Positions 8,662 through 20,121 of a DNA stretch of 64,000 nucleotides are shown one piece after another; position 1 is the first letter of the stretch, and each line of letters opens with the position of its first letter. The notes under the pieces were generated by a model. That model ran no database searches. It worked only from the letters and a program-made list of their open reading frames with translations, and was not told the DNA's origin. This stretch comes from an uncultured Acidobacteriaceae bacterium (GTDB taxonomy: Bacteria; Acidobacteriota; Terriglobia; Terriglobales; Acidobacteriaceae). The position numbers and the translations under genes were made by a program. The stretch is taken from positions 1-64,000 of the forward strand of contig CAIVDV010000019.1 in the NCBI GenBank assembly GCA_903904755.1, in the 5' to 3' direction.

Positions 8662-11600
8662 ATGCCCCGGATTTCCCGCCTCCTGCTGCCTGCAATCTTC
8701 CTGTTTGTCGCGCTCGCTTACCTCTCCGCCCAAACCCCCGACCAAACCCGCCGCGGCTACTACGCCTCCCCCACCCTCCGCGGAGACACCCTTGTCTTTG
8801 CCTCTGAGGGCGATCTCTGGCGTGTCGGGACCCAGGGCGGCGCAGCCCAGCGCATCACCACCGCTCCAGGCACGGAATCCAACCCCGTCCTCTCCCCCGA
8901 CGGCTCCACCATCGCCTTCGCCGCCAGCTACGAGGGGCCGCAGGAGGTCTACACCATCCCCGCCCTCGGCGGCCTGCCCACCCGCATCACCTGGGACGGC
9001 GACGCCACCCCCGTCTCCTGGGCGCCCGATGGTCGCCTCCTCCTTGCCACCGGCCGCTACTCCACCCTCCCCGGCTCCCGTCTCGCCCTCGTTGACGCCC
9101 ACGGCAATCGCGAAATCCTCCCACTGGCTGAAGCCAACCAGGCCACCTACACCCCCGACGGAAAAACCCTCATCTTCACCCGCTGGCAAAAGCAGTGGAG
9201 CGCCACCAAGCGCTACAAAGGCGGCTGGAACGAAAATCTCTGGCGATTCGACGGCCAGGGCGAAGCCACTCCACTCACCGCCGACTTCGACGGAACCTCC
9301 ACCTCCCCCATGCTCTGGAACGGCCGCATCTACTTCCTCTCCGACCGTGACGGCATCATGAACCTCTGGTCCATCGACCTCGACGGCCACTCCCCCCGTC
9401 AGGAAACCCATCAAAAACAATTCGACATCCAATCCGCCTCCCTCGACAACGGCCGCATCGTTTACGCCGCCGCCGCCGATCTCTGGCTCTTCGACCTGGC
9501 CACCGGCAAAGACGAACCCCTCCCCATCACCCTCGTCTCCGACTTTGACCAGCTTCGCGAACACTGGGTCCCCAACCCCGCCACCTACCTCACCAGCGCC
9601 CATCTCTCCCCCGACGGCTCCTCGGCCGTCTTCACTTCCCGCGGCGAACTCTTCGTCATGCCCGCCAAAACCGGACGCATCGTTAAGGTAGCCTCCTCCT
9701 CTTCCGTCCGCTATCGCGAGGCCCGCTTCCTGCCCGACGGCAAATCCATTCTCGCCCTCTCCACAGAATCCGGCGAGGCCGAGTTCTGGAAGTACCCCGC
9801 CAACGCCGAAGGCCCCTCCGAGCAGTGGACTCATGGCGCAACTGTCCTCCGCCTCGACGGCATCACCTCTCCCGATGGCCACTGGCTCGCCCACACCGAC
9901 AAGGAGCAGAACCTCTACCTCTACGACACTCGCTCCAAGGCCGACAAAAAAATCGCCCAGTCCCTCAATGGTGACTTCAGTGATCTCGCATGGTCTGCCG
10001 ACAGCCGCTGGCTCGCATGGGACGAAACCGCCGACAACCTCAACTCCCGCGTCCGCATCCTCAATCCCGACTCCGGCGACATCCAGACCGTCACCTCAGA
10101 TCGCTACAACAGCGGCAACCCGGCATGGAGCAGCGACGGTCACTGGCTCTACTTCCTCTCTGACCGCAACCTGAAAACCACCATCACCTCCCCGTGGGGC
10201 CCGCGCGAGCCCGAGCCTCACTTTGACCGTACCCAGAAGATCTACCAGCTAGCCCTCCAGTCCGACCTGCGCTCCCCCTTCCTCCCCGCCGACGAGCTCC
10301 ACCCCGACAAATCCGATAAGGACGCCGACAAGAAGGACGAGCCAGCCAAGCCCGCAGACTCCAAGGCAGGCGACGCAAAAGCTCCAGCCGCCAAACCCGC
10401 CCCTGCTAAATCCGACGACAAGAAATCGGATGACAAGAAGGCCGACGACAAAAAGCCTGCCGAGGTCAAAATCGACTTCTCCGGCATCGCCGCCCGCCTC
10501 ACCGAGATCCCCGTCCCTCCCGGCAACTACGGCGCGCTCCAGGCCGCGGACAAACGCCTCTGCTGGCTCTCCGCCGCGGACGATTCCGCCCGCCATCGCT
10601 CACTCCAGTGCCTCGACGTAGCCAACAAGGGCGACGAGCCCGACACCGTCCTCTCCGACGTCCAGTCCTTTGAGGTCTCCCTGGACCGCAAGAAGCTCCT
10701 CGTCCAGCAGCGCTCCGGCTCCGGCGACCCCGCCTTCCTCATCCTCGACTCCGACGCCAAATCCGCCTCCGACCCCAAGGCCCTCGCCAAGGCCACCATC
10801 AACCTCAGCCGCTGGTCACTCTCTACCAATCCCCGCCAGGAATTCCGCTCCATCTTCCTCGACGCATGGCGCCTCGAGCGCGACTTCTTCTACGACAAGC
10901 ACATGCACGGCGTAGACTGGCCCGCGATCCGCGACCGCTATCTCCCGCTCGTCGACCGCGTCTCCAACCGCGACGAGCTCAACGACCTCATCGCCCAGGT
11001 CGTCAGCGAGCTCTCCGCGCTGCATACCTTCGTCGAAGGCGGTGACGCGCGCAAGCCCGCCGACAGCATCGACCTCGCCTCCCTCGGCGCACTTCTCGTT
11101 CGCGACGAAAAGGCCGGCGGCGCCATCGTTCGCCACATCTACCAGAGCGACCCCGACCTGCCCAACCTTGCTCCGCCCCTCGCCCGCCCCGAGTCCCTGG
11201 TTCACGAGGGCGAAATCATCACCCGCATCGACGGCATCCCCGTCCTCTCCGTCCACGACGAGCGCGCCCTGCTCCGGGGCAAGGCCGGCCTCCAGGTCCT
11301 CGTCCACGTCAAAGCCGCCGCCGGTGCTGAGCGCGACCTCATCGTCACCCCCATCCGCGCCTCTGAAGAAGCCAACCTCCGCTACAACGAGTGGGAGTAC
11401 ACCCGCCGCCTCGCTGTCGAGCAGGCCTCCAGCGGCCACATCGGATACGTCCACCTCCGCGCCATGGGTCCGCAGGATATCGAACAATGGGCCCGCGACT
11501 TCTACCCCGTCTTCGACCGCCAGGGTCTCATCATCGATGTCCGCCACAACCACGGCGGCAACATCGACTCCTGGCTCCTCTCCAAACTCCTCCGCCAGGC

Positions 11601-12051
11601 CTGGTTCTACTGGCAACCCCGCGTCGGCAATCCCACATGGAATCAGCAATATGCCTTCCGCGGCCACATCATCGTCCTCTGCGATCATGAAACCGCCTCA
11701 GACGGTGAGGCATTTGCCGAAGGCTTCCGCCGCCTCGGCCTTGGCAAAGTTCTCGGCACCCGCACCTGGGGCGGAGAAATCTGGCTCAGCTTCGACAATC
11801 CCCAGGCCGACAACGGTATCGCTACCGCTTCTGAAACCGGCGTCTACTCCCCTGATGGCAAATGGCTCATCGAAGGCCACGGCGTTGACCCCGACATCAC
11901 CGTCGACAACCTGCCCCACGCCACCGCCGCCGGCTCTGACGCCCAGCTCGAGGCCGCCATCCAGCTCCTCCAGCAGCAGATTCAGGCCGATCCCCGCCCC
12001 GTCCCGGTCCACCCCGCCTACCCTGACAAATCCTTCCACCCGGCAAACTAA
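8662..12051 (+). CDS. Periplasmic tricorn-like S41 protease
   Basis: 1129 residues from the ATG at 8662, which gives a clean signal peptide (MPRISRLLLPAIFLFVALAY, cleaved after LSA). The N-terminal half is a WD40/TolB-type propeller with repeated LSPDGS-like blades. A low-complexity stretch rich in Asp-Lys-Lys lies around residues 545-600. The C-terminal half is a core domain, a PDZ-like segment and an S41 protease domain. The candidate nucleophile is Ser in ETASDGEAFAEG, the candidate His is in YDKHMHGVDW, and VRHNHGGNID is the S41 signature. Probably degrades peptides in the periplasm. In-frame codons upstream to 8536 overlap the thioesterase gene and are not used. Confidence 0.88.
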   Translation: MPRISRLLLPAIFLFVALAYLSAQTPDQTRRGYYASPTLRGDTLVFASEGDLWRVGTQGGAAQRITTAPGTESNPVLSPDGSTIAFAASYEGPQEVYTIPALGGLPTRITWDGDATPVSWAPDGRLLLATGRYSTLPGSRLALVDAHGNREILPLAEANQATYTPDGKTLIFTRWQKQWSATKRYKGGWNENLWRFDGQGEATPLTADFDGTSTSPMLWNGRIYFLSDRDGIMNLWSIDLDGHSPRQETHQKQFDIQSASLDNGRIVYAAAADLWLFDLATGKDEPLPITLVSDFDQLREHWVPNPATYLTSAHLSPDGSSAVFTSRGELFVMPAKTGRIVKVASSSSVRYREARFLPDGKSILALSTESGEAEFWKYPANAEGPSEQWTHGATVLRLDGITSPDGHWLAHTDKEQNLYLYDTRSKADKKIAQSLNGDFSDLAWSADSRWLAWDETADNLNSRVRILNPDSGDIQTVTSDRYNSGNPAWSSDGHWLYFLSDRNLKTTITSPWGPREPEPHFDRTQKIYQLALQSDLRSPFLPADELHPDKSDKDADKKDEPAKPADSKAGDAKAPAAKPAPAKSDDKKSDDKKADDKKPAEVKIDFSGIAARLTEIPVPPGNYGALQAADKRLCWLSAADDSARHRSLQCLDVANKGDEPDTVLSDVQSFEVSLDRKKLLVQQRSGSGDPAFLILDSDAKSASDPKALAKATINLSRWSLSTNPRQEFRSIFLDAWRLERDFFYDKHMHGVDWPAIRDRYLPLVDRVSNRDELNDLIAQVVSELSALHTFVEGGDARKPADSIDLASLGALLVRDEKAGGAIVRHIYQSDPDLPNLAPPLARPESLVHEGEIITRIDGIPVLSVHDERALLRGKAGLQVLVHVKAAAGAERDLIVTPIRASEEANLRYNEWEYTRRLAVEQASSGHIGYVHLRAMGPQDIEQWARDFYPVFDRQGLIIDVRHNHGGNIDSWLLSKLLRQAWFYWQPRVGNPTWNQQYAFRGHIIVLCDHETASDGEAFAEGFRRLGLGKVLGTRTWGGEIWLSFDNPQADNGIATASETGVYSPDGKWLIEGHGVDPDITVDNLPHATAAGSDAQLEAAIQLLQQQIQADPRPVPVHPAYPDKSFHPAN

Positions 12052-12115
12052 CCCCTTCGGGCGTCCATATTTTCCAGTGGACGCCCAAATCTTCCATTCC
12101 CGGTACAATGGAAGT

Positions 12116-14164
<2,049 letters not shown>

Positions 14165-14392
14165 TTGCCGGCATTTTTTCTAAGGTAACTCGAAAATGGT
14201 TACCATAGTTCTTGTAAAAATCTCACCATTGTGTAACTCTATTCTCGTGTAAGCTCTTCTTGTCCCCTGGGTGGCATACACTCAGGTGGTTGTTCATCCT
14301 CCTGGAACTGCCTCGACCTTCCCCTTCGGGAAGCAACCAGCAATTCCAGGCGAGCTGCTCAACGGACGGCAATGCTTCCGGTGAGGTGATGT

Positions 14393-15085
14393 ATGGCTCA
14401 TCCTATATTTAGCGCGACATTTACGGATTGGATCGCAATCGGCTCTCTTGCTGGCTCCATCTCGATTGTGGTTCTGGCCAAGTTCAACTACTGGTGCGCA
14501 CGCACCGCAAAGCGCCAGGCCAAGGCTGCCACCGAGCAGGCTTGTGTCGCACTGATTGCCGCGGAGCGGGCTCGCGACCTCGCTGAGCGCGCTCACCAGG
14601 ACGCCGAAAAGATTCTTGCTGCGCTCAAGTCCATGGAAACCCAGCAAAAGAACCACGACGCCAAATATCGCCAGGGTGCCGTCGATCAGCTCTTTACCAT
14701 TGCCCTCAACTGCCGCAAATGGATTCCCCTGCTGGCTGGCCCCGCCGATGGAACTTCCATTCGCCTCGCCAAGGAAGACCTCTCCGACATCCTCTACCGC
14801 TCCGCCGACGGAAACAGGAACCTGATTGACGAGTTCCGGCTCTTTGAGGCTCGCCTCGCAGCCGCCCAAAACACCCTCCGCGCCTTCATGGACCAGCCCC
14901 TGGCCTCCCGTCAATCGGCCCGCAAAATCCTTGTTACCCTCAGCAATCACCTTGAGCAGGTCGCCAACACATCTGAAAACCTCGCCTTCCGCATTGAAAC
15001 CGGTGGCATGCCCACCGCATGGTCTGAGGAAGCTCAAGCGCCTGACACCAAGCCGGTCTCCCCTATCCGTAACATCGCCGCATAA
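14393..15085 (+). CDS. Unknown single-TM coiled-coil protein
   Basis: 230 residues; family not recognised. One hydrophobic segment at about residues 10-30 (IAIGSLAGSISIVVLAKF) is followed by a long Ala/Glu/Lys-rich helix (residues 35-85) that looks like a coiled coil, then a mostly helical C-terminal part. There are no catalytic motifs. It is probably anchored in the inner membrane with the bulk in the cytoplasm, by the positive-inside rule (KFNYWCARTAKRQAK after the TM). GAGGTG lies four bases before the ATG. A strong palindromic terminator follows. Function unknown. Confidence 0.7.
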   Translation: MAHPIFSATFTDWIAIGSLAGSISIVVLAKFNYWCARTAKRQAKAATEQACVALIAAERARDLAERAHQDAEKILAALKSMETQQKNHDAKYRQGAVDQLFTIALNCRKWIPLLAGPADGTSIRLAKEDLSDILYRSADGNRNLIDEFRLFEARLAAAQNTLRAFMDQPLASRQSARKILVTLSNHLEQVANTSENLAFRIETGGMPTAWSEEAQAPDTKPVSPIRNIAA

Positions 15086-15100
15086 CTCCCCTGTTACCCC

Positions 15101-15142
15101 AAAAGCCAGAAGCCTTCCCATCAGGGAAGGCTTCTGGCTTTT
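15101..15142. terminator. Bidirectional intrinsic terminator
   Basis: A perfect 19-base inverted repeat (AAAAGCCAGAAGCCTTCCC and its complement) with an ATCA loop. It has an A-run on its left and a T-run on its right, so it works on both strands. It lies between the convergent coiled-coil gene and the decarboxylase gene. Confidence 0.88.
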
Positions 15143-15154
15143 GCTGCGCTTGAG

Positions 15155-17575
15155 TTACAACTGCCCGTTGCCGGCCTTGCTTCCGTTCGTGGTCTTCCCG
15201 TTCCGTCTGCGGCGTTTCACCGGCGGTGCCGAGTTCGGCGGCCGATTCTTCCCGTTGCTCCGCCTCCCCGTATGCTCCACCACCGCGCGCATCCAGTAGT
15301 CCCCGCTCCCGTCCACCTCAATGCCGTGGACCTCACGCTCAAACCCTGGGAAACGCTTGCCAAACTCCTCCAGCGCCAGAATCAACCGCATCACCGGGCT
15401 GTCAATCGCGCCCATTCGCTCGCCCGGCATGCACACCGGAATTCCCGGCGGATACGGCACCAGCATCACGCCCGCAACCCTGCCCGCCATCTCGTTGAAC
15501 TTCACCTTCTCCGTGCCATTCCGCAGCAGTTTCTGGTAGGTCTGCGCCGGCGTCAATACCTGCACTTCTTCCACTTCGCAGGCTTCCCCTTCCAGCGCGC
15601 TCAGCCGCAGCTCCACCATCGCCGCGTGCATATCGTCTGAAAGTTCCTTCAGCGTCACATTGCCGTATCGGTGCGGATGTTTCGCCACCAGTTCCGGCAG
15701 CACCTCGCTCAGTGTCGCCTCGCTGTCGTAGAGCCGCTTGAACTCGAACAGGTTCTCAAGCAAACTGCCCCACTTGCCCTTGGACGTTCCCACGCTGAAC
15801 AGCACCAGCACCGTGTAATCGCCCGTGCGGGCTATCTCCACACGCCGCGAATCCAGAAATTCTGTAATGATTGCCGCCGGAATCCCCGACTCCGCCAGAA
15901 CGCCCTGCGCATTCACACCCGGCGTCAGAATCGTCACCTTCGTCGGGTCCAGCATGCAGTAGTCGTCGGCAATGTCCTCGTCCTGGAACCCGTGCCAGTC
16001 TTCGCCCGGCTTCAGCGTCCAGCAGCTCGAGTTCTGCGCCAGCAGCGGATCTGTCGCATCCTCAAACAGGTAGGTCTGCCCATCCGCCGGGTCCGTCACT
16101 TTGTCCGGTTGGAAGAGCCGGAAAAACCACCCGCTCTCGCCTTCCAGTGCGCGCAGCCTATGCGCAATCGAGCTCATCGCCTTGCGGAAGCTGATCGCGT
16201 CAAACACTGTCTCCATCATCAGCGTCGGCCCGGCCGGCTCGTCCATCATCGCTGCCGCCACGTCAAGCGAAGCAATCAGCGGATAAAACGGTGAGGTCGT
16301 CCCATGCATCATGAACGCCTCGTTGAACTGGTCAAACTCCAACGGCGCCCGCGGGCTCAGCTTGATGTGTACCATTGACGCCATCGAGAATGCCGCCAGC
16401 ATCTTGTGCGTCGACTGCGTTGAAAACAGCGCAGGCCGGTCCGGCATTTCGTCCGGAACATCCATCGCAAACCGCCCGCGATAAATCGGATGAAACTTCG
16501 CGTAGGCGTACCAAGCCTCGTCAAAGTGCACCCGCGGCACGCTCTGCGCCAGCTCCGTCACCACCTTGTTCACGTCGTAGCAAAGCCCGTCGTAGGTGGA
16601 GTTGGTCACCACCGCATACGTGGGCTCCTTCGATGCTGCCCCGGCCGTAAACGGGCTCTTCTCAATCAGTTCCTGAATCGCTTCCTTGCTGAACCGCTTC
16701 AGCGGCACCAGCCCGATCATCCCGTAACCATTCCGCGTCGGCGTCACATACACGGGCCGCGCGCCCGTAATCGTCAGCGCATGGCAAATCGACTTGTGGC
16801 AGTTGGCATCGGCAATCACGATGTCATCCTGCCCAATCACCCCATGGCCCACAATCTGGTTTGAGGTTGACGAGCCACCCAGCACATAAAACGTCCAGTC
16901 CGCCCCAAAAATCCTGGCCGCGTTCCGCTCGCTCTCTCCCGGAGGTCCAATATGATCCAGCCACGAGCCCAGCGGAGAGGTCGAAATCCCCAGATCCGAG
17001 CGCATGATGTTCTCGCCAAAGAACCGGTGAAACTCCATCCCCACCGGATGCTTCAGAAACGCCACGCCGCCCATGTGTCCTGGCGCATCCCAGCTGTACG
17101 CGCCCTGGTCGTTGTACTCTTTCAGCGCCTTGAAGTATGGCGGCAGCAACTGTGCCTCATACCGCTCCACGGCAAAATCCACGCGGCTGGCAATGAACGC
17201 AGGCGTATCGCCAAACAGGTGGATGTACTCATGCACCTGCTTTACCACTTCCAGCGGCAGCTCGCTCACCAGCGTACGGTCGGCAATCAGGAAGATTGGC
17301 ACCTTCCCGTTCCGCCGCCTCACTGCGCGGATAATCTTGAGCGCCGCTCTCTCGTCAAACTGGTGCTCTCCCGCCAAATCCCAGTCCAGCAGAATCGCAG
17401 AAAACGAGGGGTCTGACTTCACCAGCGACAGCCCATCCTCCGGCGTCGACGTGCGCACCACCTCGTAACCTTCTTTGCTGATTGCATCTACCAGCCGTTC
17501 CATCGCCCGGTCCGACACAGAGTCGGTTCCACCCACTTCGCTGGCAATCAGCAGTACCCAGTCCCCTTGGTCCAT
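15155..17575 (-). CDS. Orn/Lys/Arg decarboxylase, inducible type
   Basis: 806 residues. A fold-type I (group III) PLP decarboxylase that turns a basic amino acid into a polyamine precursor and CO2. The N-terminal wing domain resembles a response-regulator fold (ILLDWDLAG), then comes the PLP domain with the Schiff-base lysine in STQSTHKMLAAFS, and the C-terminal domain with PPGIPVCMPGE. The last 40 residues are rich in Lys, Arg and Asn and look disordered. Start at 17575: ATG with GGAGGT close upstream. The closest kind is biosynthetic or acid-stress arginine decarboxylase, but lysine or ornithine cannot be excluded. Divergent from pdxS, which makes its cofactor. Confidence 0.85.
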   Translation of the reverse strand: MDQGDWVLLIASEVGGTDSVSDRAMERLVDAISKEGYEVVRTSTPEDGLSLVKSDPSFSAILLDWDLAGEHQFDERAALKIIRAVRRRNGKVPIFLIADRTLVSELPLEVVKQVHEYIHLFGDTPAFIASRVDFAVERYEAQLLPPYFKALKEYNDQGAYSWDAPGHMGGVAFLKHPVGMEFHRFFGENIMRSDLGISTSPLGSWLDHIGPPGESERNAARIFGADWTFYVLGGSSTSNQIVGHGVIGQDDIVIADANCHKSICHALTITGARPVYVTPTRNGYGMIGLVPLKRFSKEAIQELIEKSPFTAGAASKEPTYAVVTNSTYDGLCYDVNKVVTELAQSVPRVHFDEAWYAYAKFHPIYRGRFAMDVPDEMPDRPALFSTQSTHKMLAAFSMASMVHIKLSPRAPLEFDQFNEAFMMHGTTSPFYPLIASLDVAAAMMDEPAGPTLMMETVFDAISFRKAMSSIAHRLRALEGESGWFFRLFQPDKVTDPADGQTYLFEDATDPLLAQNSSCWTLKPGEDWHGFQDEDIADDYCMLDPTKVTILTPGVNAQGVLAESGIPAAIITEFLDSRRVEIARTGDYTVLVLFSVGTSKGKWGSLLENLFEFKRLYDSEATLSEVLPELVAKHPHRYGNVTLKELSDDMHAAMVELRLSALEGEACEVEEVQVLTPAQTYQKLLRNGTEKVKFNEMAGRVAGVMLVPYPPGIPVCMPGERMGAIDSPVMRLILALEEFGKRFPGFEREVHGIEVDGSGDYWMRAVVEHTGRRSNGKNRPPNSAPPVKRRRRNGKTTNGSKAGNGQL

Positions 17576-17974
17576 CCCACCTCCAACTTCCTCAGTAATC
17601 CTACAACTGTTTTCCGGGCTCAACTGCCCCCATCTCACCCCCTGAACCCAAATTCACGCCCCTGCAAACTTTCCGCCCAGAATACCCCGGCATCCCAAGC
17701 AAGCAAGCCTATTTTATTCAGCAGGATGCATAAACTACCTCAAGTGCGTTTCATTGCCGGAATTCGAATTATTTTTCCTGAGATTTTTGCGCCCGCGCCT
17801 ACCACAGGCCCCCACCCATTTTTCGCTCTGTGAAACCGCCCTTCCCCAGCCCATTCCCTTACTTGATACACTTGGGTATTGAACGCAATGCATCCCCGCC
17901 GCTACAACGGCCAATCCCATCTTTCCCAGGGCTTTTGCCCCACGGTCTGATTCACCACTGAAGAGGAAACCAGA
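17576..17974. other. Divergent intergenic region, decarboxylase/pdxS
   Basis: About 400 bases without a gene between two divergent starts. It must hold both promoters. I see an AT-rich patch around 17705-17790, with the palindrome AATTCGAATT near 17760, but no pair of -35 and -10 boxes that I would defend. Confidence 0.5.
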
Positions 17975-18919
17975 ATGTCGGAAGTCACCAACATCGGCTC
18001 CACCAGCCTCCGCCTCAAGGTCGGCCTGGCGGAAATGCTCAAGGGCGGCGTCATCATGGACGTCATGAATGTCGAACAGGCGCGTATCGCCGAGGAATCC
18101 GGCGCTGTCGCCGTCATGGCGCTGGAACGCGTCCCCGCCATGATCCGTGCCGAGGGCGGCGTGGCCCGCATGGCCAATCCCAAGCTCATCAAGGAAATCA
18201 TGGCCGCCGTCACCATCCCGGTCATGGCCAAGGCCCGCATCGGCCACTTTGCTGAGGCTCAGGTCCTCGAAGCCATCGGTGTCGACTTCATCGATGAATC
18301 AGAAGTCCTCACCCCCGCCGACGAAGCCCACCACATCGACAAGCATGCATTCAAAACGCCCTTCGTCTGTGGCGCGCGTAACCTGGGCGAAGCCCTCCGC
18401 CGCATCGCGGAAGGCGCAGCCATGATCCGCACCAAGGGCGAAGCCGGCACCGGCGACGTTGTCCACGCCGTCCAGCACATGCGTCAGATTACCCGCGAGC
18501 TCCGCCAGCTCACCGTCGCCCGCGACGAAGAGCTCTACAATCTCGCCAAGGTCCACGGCGCACCCTACGAGCTCATCAGCCTGGTCGCCAAGACCGGCAA
18601 GCTTCCCGTCCCCAACTTCTCCGCCGGCGGCATCGCTACCCCAGCAGACGCAGCCCTCATGATGCAGCTCGGTGCCGAGACCGTCTTCGTTGGCTCCGGC
18701 ATCTTCATGAAGGAGCGCGCCACCCCGCTGGATGTGGAGAACAACCCTGACGAGCGCGCCGAAGCCATCTCCCGCGCCAAGGCAATCGTCATCGCCACCA
18801 CCCACTTCAACGACCCCAAGGTCCTCGCCGAAGCCTCTGAACAGGTCACCGGAACCATGAAGGGCCTCGCCGCCGCCGCCATCGAAGAGAAAGACCAGCT
18901 CCAGACCCGCGGCTGGTAA
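17975..18919 (+). CDS. pdxS: Pyridoxal 5'-phosphate synthase lyase subunit
   Basis: 314 residues, the TIM-barrel synthase subunit of the DXP-independent PLP pathway. It joins ribose 5-phosphate, glyceraldehyde 3-phosphate and ammonia from PdxT. The catalytic lysines are visible as Lys86 (MAKARIGHF) and Lys154 ([10 protein letters not shown]), with Asp29 in GVIMDVMN. Length is normal. The stop is followed by a strong terminator. Its glutaminase partner pdxT lies 1.2 kb downstream, beyond an inverted toxin-antitoxin pair, although the two genes are often adjacent. Confidence 0.97.
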   Translation: MSEVTNIGSTSLRLKVGLAEMLKGGVIMDVMNVEQARIAEESGAVAVMALERVPAMIRAEGGVARMANPKLIKEIMAAVTIPVMAKARIGHFAEAQVLEAIGVDFIDESEVLTPADEAHHIDKHAFKTPFVCGARNLGEALRRIAEGAAMIRTKGEAGTGDVVHAVQHMRQITRELRQLTVARDEELYNLAKVHGAPYELISLVAKTGKLPVPNFSAGGIATPADAALMMQLGAETVFVGSGIFMKERATPLDVENNPDERAEAISRAKAIVIATTHFNDPKVLAEASEQVTGTMKGLAAAAIEEKDQLQTRGW

Positions 18920-18956
18920 CCTTCTTCCTTTCAGGAATCAATGTCAAAAACATCAC

Positions 18957-18988
18957 GGCCGGAGATGCCCAGCATCTCCGGCCTTTTT
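18957..18988 (+). terminator. Intrinsic terminator of pdxS
   Basis: Perfect 12-base stem GGCCGGAGATGC with a CCA loop, followed by TTTTT. It begins 38 bases after the pdxS stop and would stop transcription before the toxin-antitoxin pair and pdxT. Confidence 0.9.
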
Positions 18989-19056
18989 CATACGAATCCA
19001 TTCAATTCCGGTGCCCCGGTAACTCGCACCCCGGGGAACTGGGGATTCACGCGAAA

Positions 19057-19452
19057 TCACCTGGCAACACTTGGCATCAGGCGAACAGCATCGCCTTCCA
19101 GGTACGGATTGAGCTCAAATCTCAGGGTCTCAACAACAACCTGTGGTGCCTTTTTCTTCCCGTGAACATTCAATCGGACAAACCCCACTGCTTCCAGTTT
19201 GTTCAGAGTCCGCGTGAGATTCGGCTGGGATCGGCCACTGAACAGTGCAAGTTCAGCCACGGATTGCGGTTCGGCGTCACAAATGAGCGACAGCAGCTTC
19301 CTGTTTTCCTTCGTAAGTAGCCGCACGACCGTCTCCAGCGAATCAAAGCTCCGAATCCCGGCATCAGCAGGGGCGGCTTGCGTACCTCGCGCTAATGCCA
19401 CCTTCTCTTTCCGCAGCAACTGCAAAGACTGAATCTTCATATGGTTCAACAT
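19057..19452 (-). CDS. HTH antitoxin-like regulator (TumA-type)
   Basis: 131 residues with a winged-helix domain at about 45-115 (LLSLICDAEPQSVAELALFS, then GRSQPNLTRTLNKLEAVGFV and a basic wing KKKAP). This pattern matches the MarR-like HVO_A0114 family of putative antitoxins. It lies 22 bases behind a TumE/DUF6516-like gene on the same strand, a toxin-first order like that of higBA. The predicted role is to bind its own promoter and neutralise the toxin. The start may be ATG 19452 or ATG 19440. Inference rests on family resemblance and gene pairing. Confidence 0.72.
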   Translation of the reverse strand: MLNHMKIQSLQLLRKEKVALARGTQAAPADAGIRSFDSLETVVRLLTKENRKLLSLICDAEPQSVAELALFSGRSQPNLTRTLNKLEAVGFVRLNVHGKKKAPQVVVETLRFELNPYLEGDAVRLMPSVAR

Positions 19453-19474
19453 GCTTCCCTCCCGTTCACTCCGT

Positions 19475-19855
19475 TCAAATCACATCCCCTGAAATTCCAC
19501 GTTCGGTGAGAATTCGCTCAACCTCAGCAAAGAAATCCTCAAGCAAAGTTTCGGCGTCCGAGTACGGATAAGGCCTTTCTGGGTCTGTCTTGGTCCGATG
19601 CCAATGGTCCCATTCGACAGGTGGAGTCTTGTAACGAGACCCTTTCGCTGCAACCTGATGTGCGTTGTCGAATCCGAGAATCCGCTTTCCCTTGGGGGCA
19701 TGCAGAGTCATCGAATAATCCAGACCATGAGGTCGGTTTGAGGTCTTCTCCACACGCTTGAACTCAAACTTGAGCCAATACCCACCGGTCAAATGATGCC
19801 TGCGGCCGTCGCAGTTCAACCGGTTCTCAAGCCCATAATCGACCCGGTCTTCCAT
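19475..19855 (-). CDS. TumE-like (DUF6516) toxin
   Basis: 126 residues resembling the TumE/DUF6516 toxin family. The recognisable blocks are YWLKFEFKRVE, HGLDYSMTLHAP, GKRILGFDNAH and the acidic C-terminal helix DAETLLEDFFAEVERIL. It is predicted to be the toxin of a two-gene module with the HTH gene behind it; the biochemical target is unknown to me. Start at 19855: AGGAT lies seven bases before this ATG, whereas the ATG two codons upstream is too close to it. The pair is inverted relative to pdxS and pdxT. Confidence 0.7.
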   Translation of the reverse strand: MEDRVDYGLENRLNCDGRRHHLTGGYWLKFEFKRVEKTSNRPHGLDYSMTLHAPKGKRILGFDNAHQVAAKGSRYKTPPVEWDHWHRTKTDPERPYPYSDAETLLEDFFAEVERILTERGISGDVI

Positions 19856-19858
19856 GTT

Positions 19859-19877
19859 CATATCCTGACATGATATG
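19859..19877. promoter_or_regulatory. Inverted repeat at the TA start (candidate operator)
   Basis: CATATC and GATATG separated by seven bases, sitting across the ribosome binding site of the toxin gene. The position fits autoregulation by the HTH antitoxin, but the arms are only six bases and AT-rich, so this is weak. Confidence 0.3.
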
Positions 19878-20121
19878 GATTTCGCCGCATCCTATCCCGC
19901 GAAACTCCCGCCCGTGCGGCTCGCCATCTCTTGCTACTCTTCCGCGTAAAATAGAACGAGCGCACTTTCAGCGAATCATCCGGATTCTTCACAGAAAGAG
20001 ATCCAACCCTCACCAACCAACGCATTTCGTATTTCCGCCGCGGCTTACCCGCGGGCCCCCAGTTTCCCTCTAGCCTTACTTACTCGAAGTTGTGCTACCT
20101 ATCTCGCTCAGGAGAAACAGT

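Noticed and set aside
14184-14204. Inverted repeat GGTAAC/GTTACC after recQ
   Set aside because: Arms of only six bases with no T-run and no clear role; a similar pair near 52520-52590 is too loose to call a repeat family.
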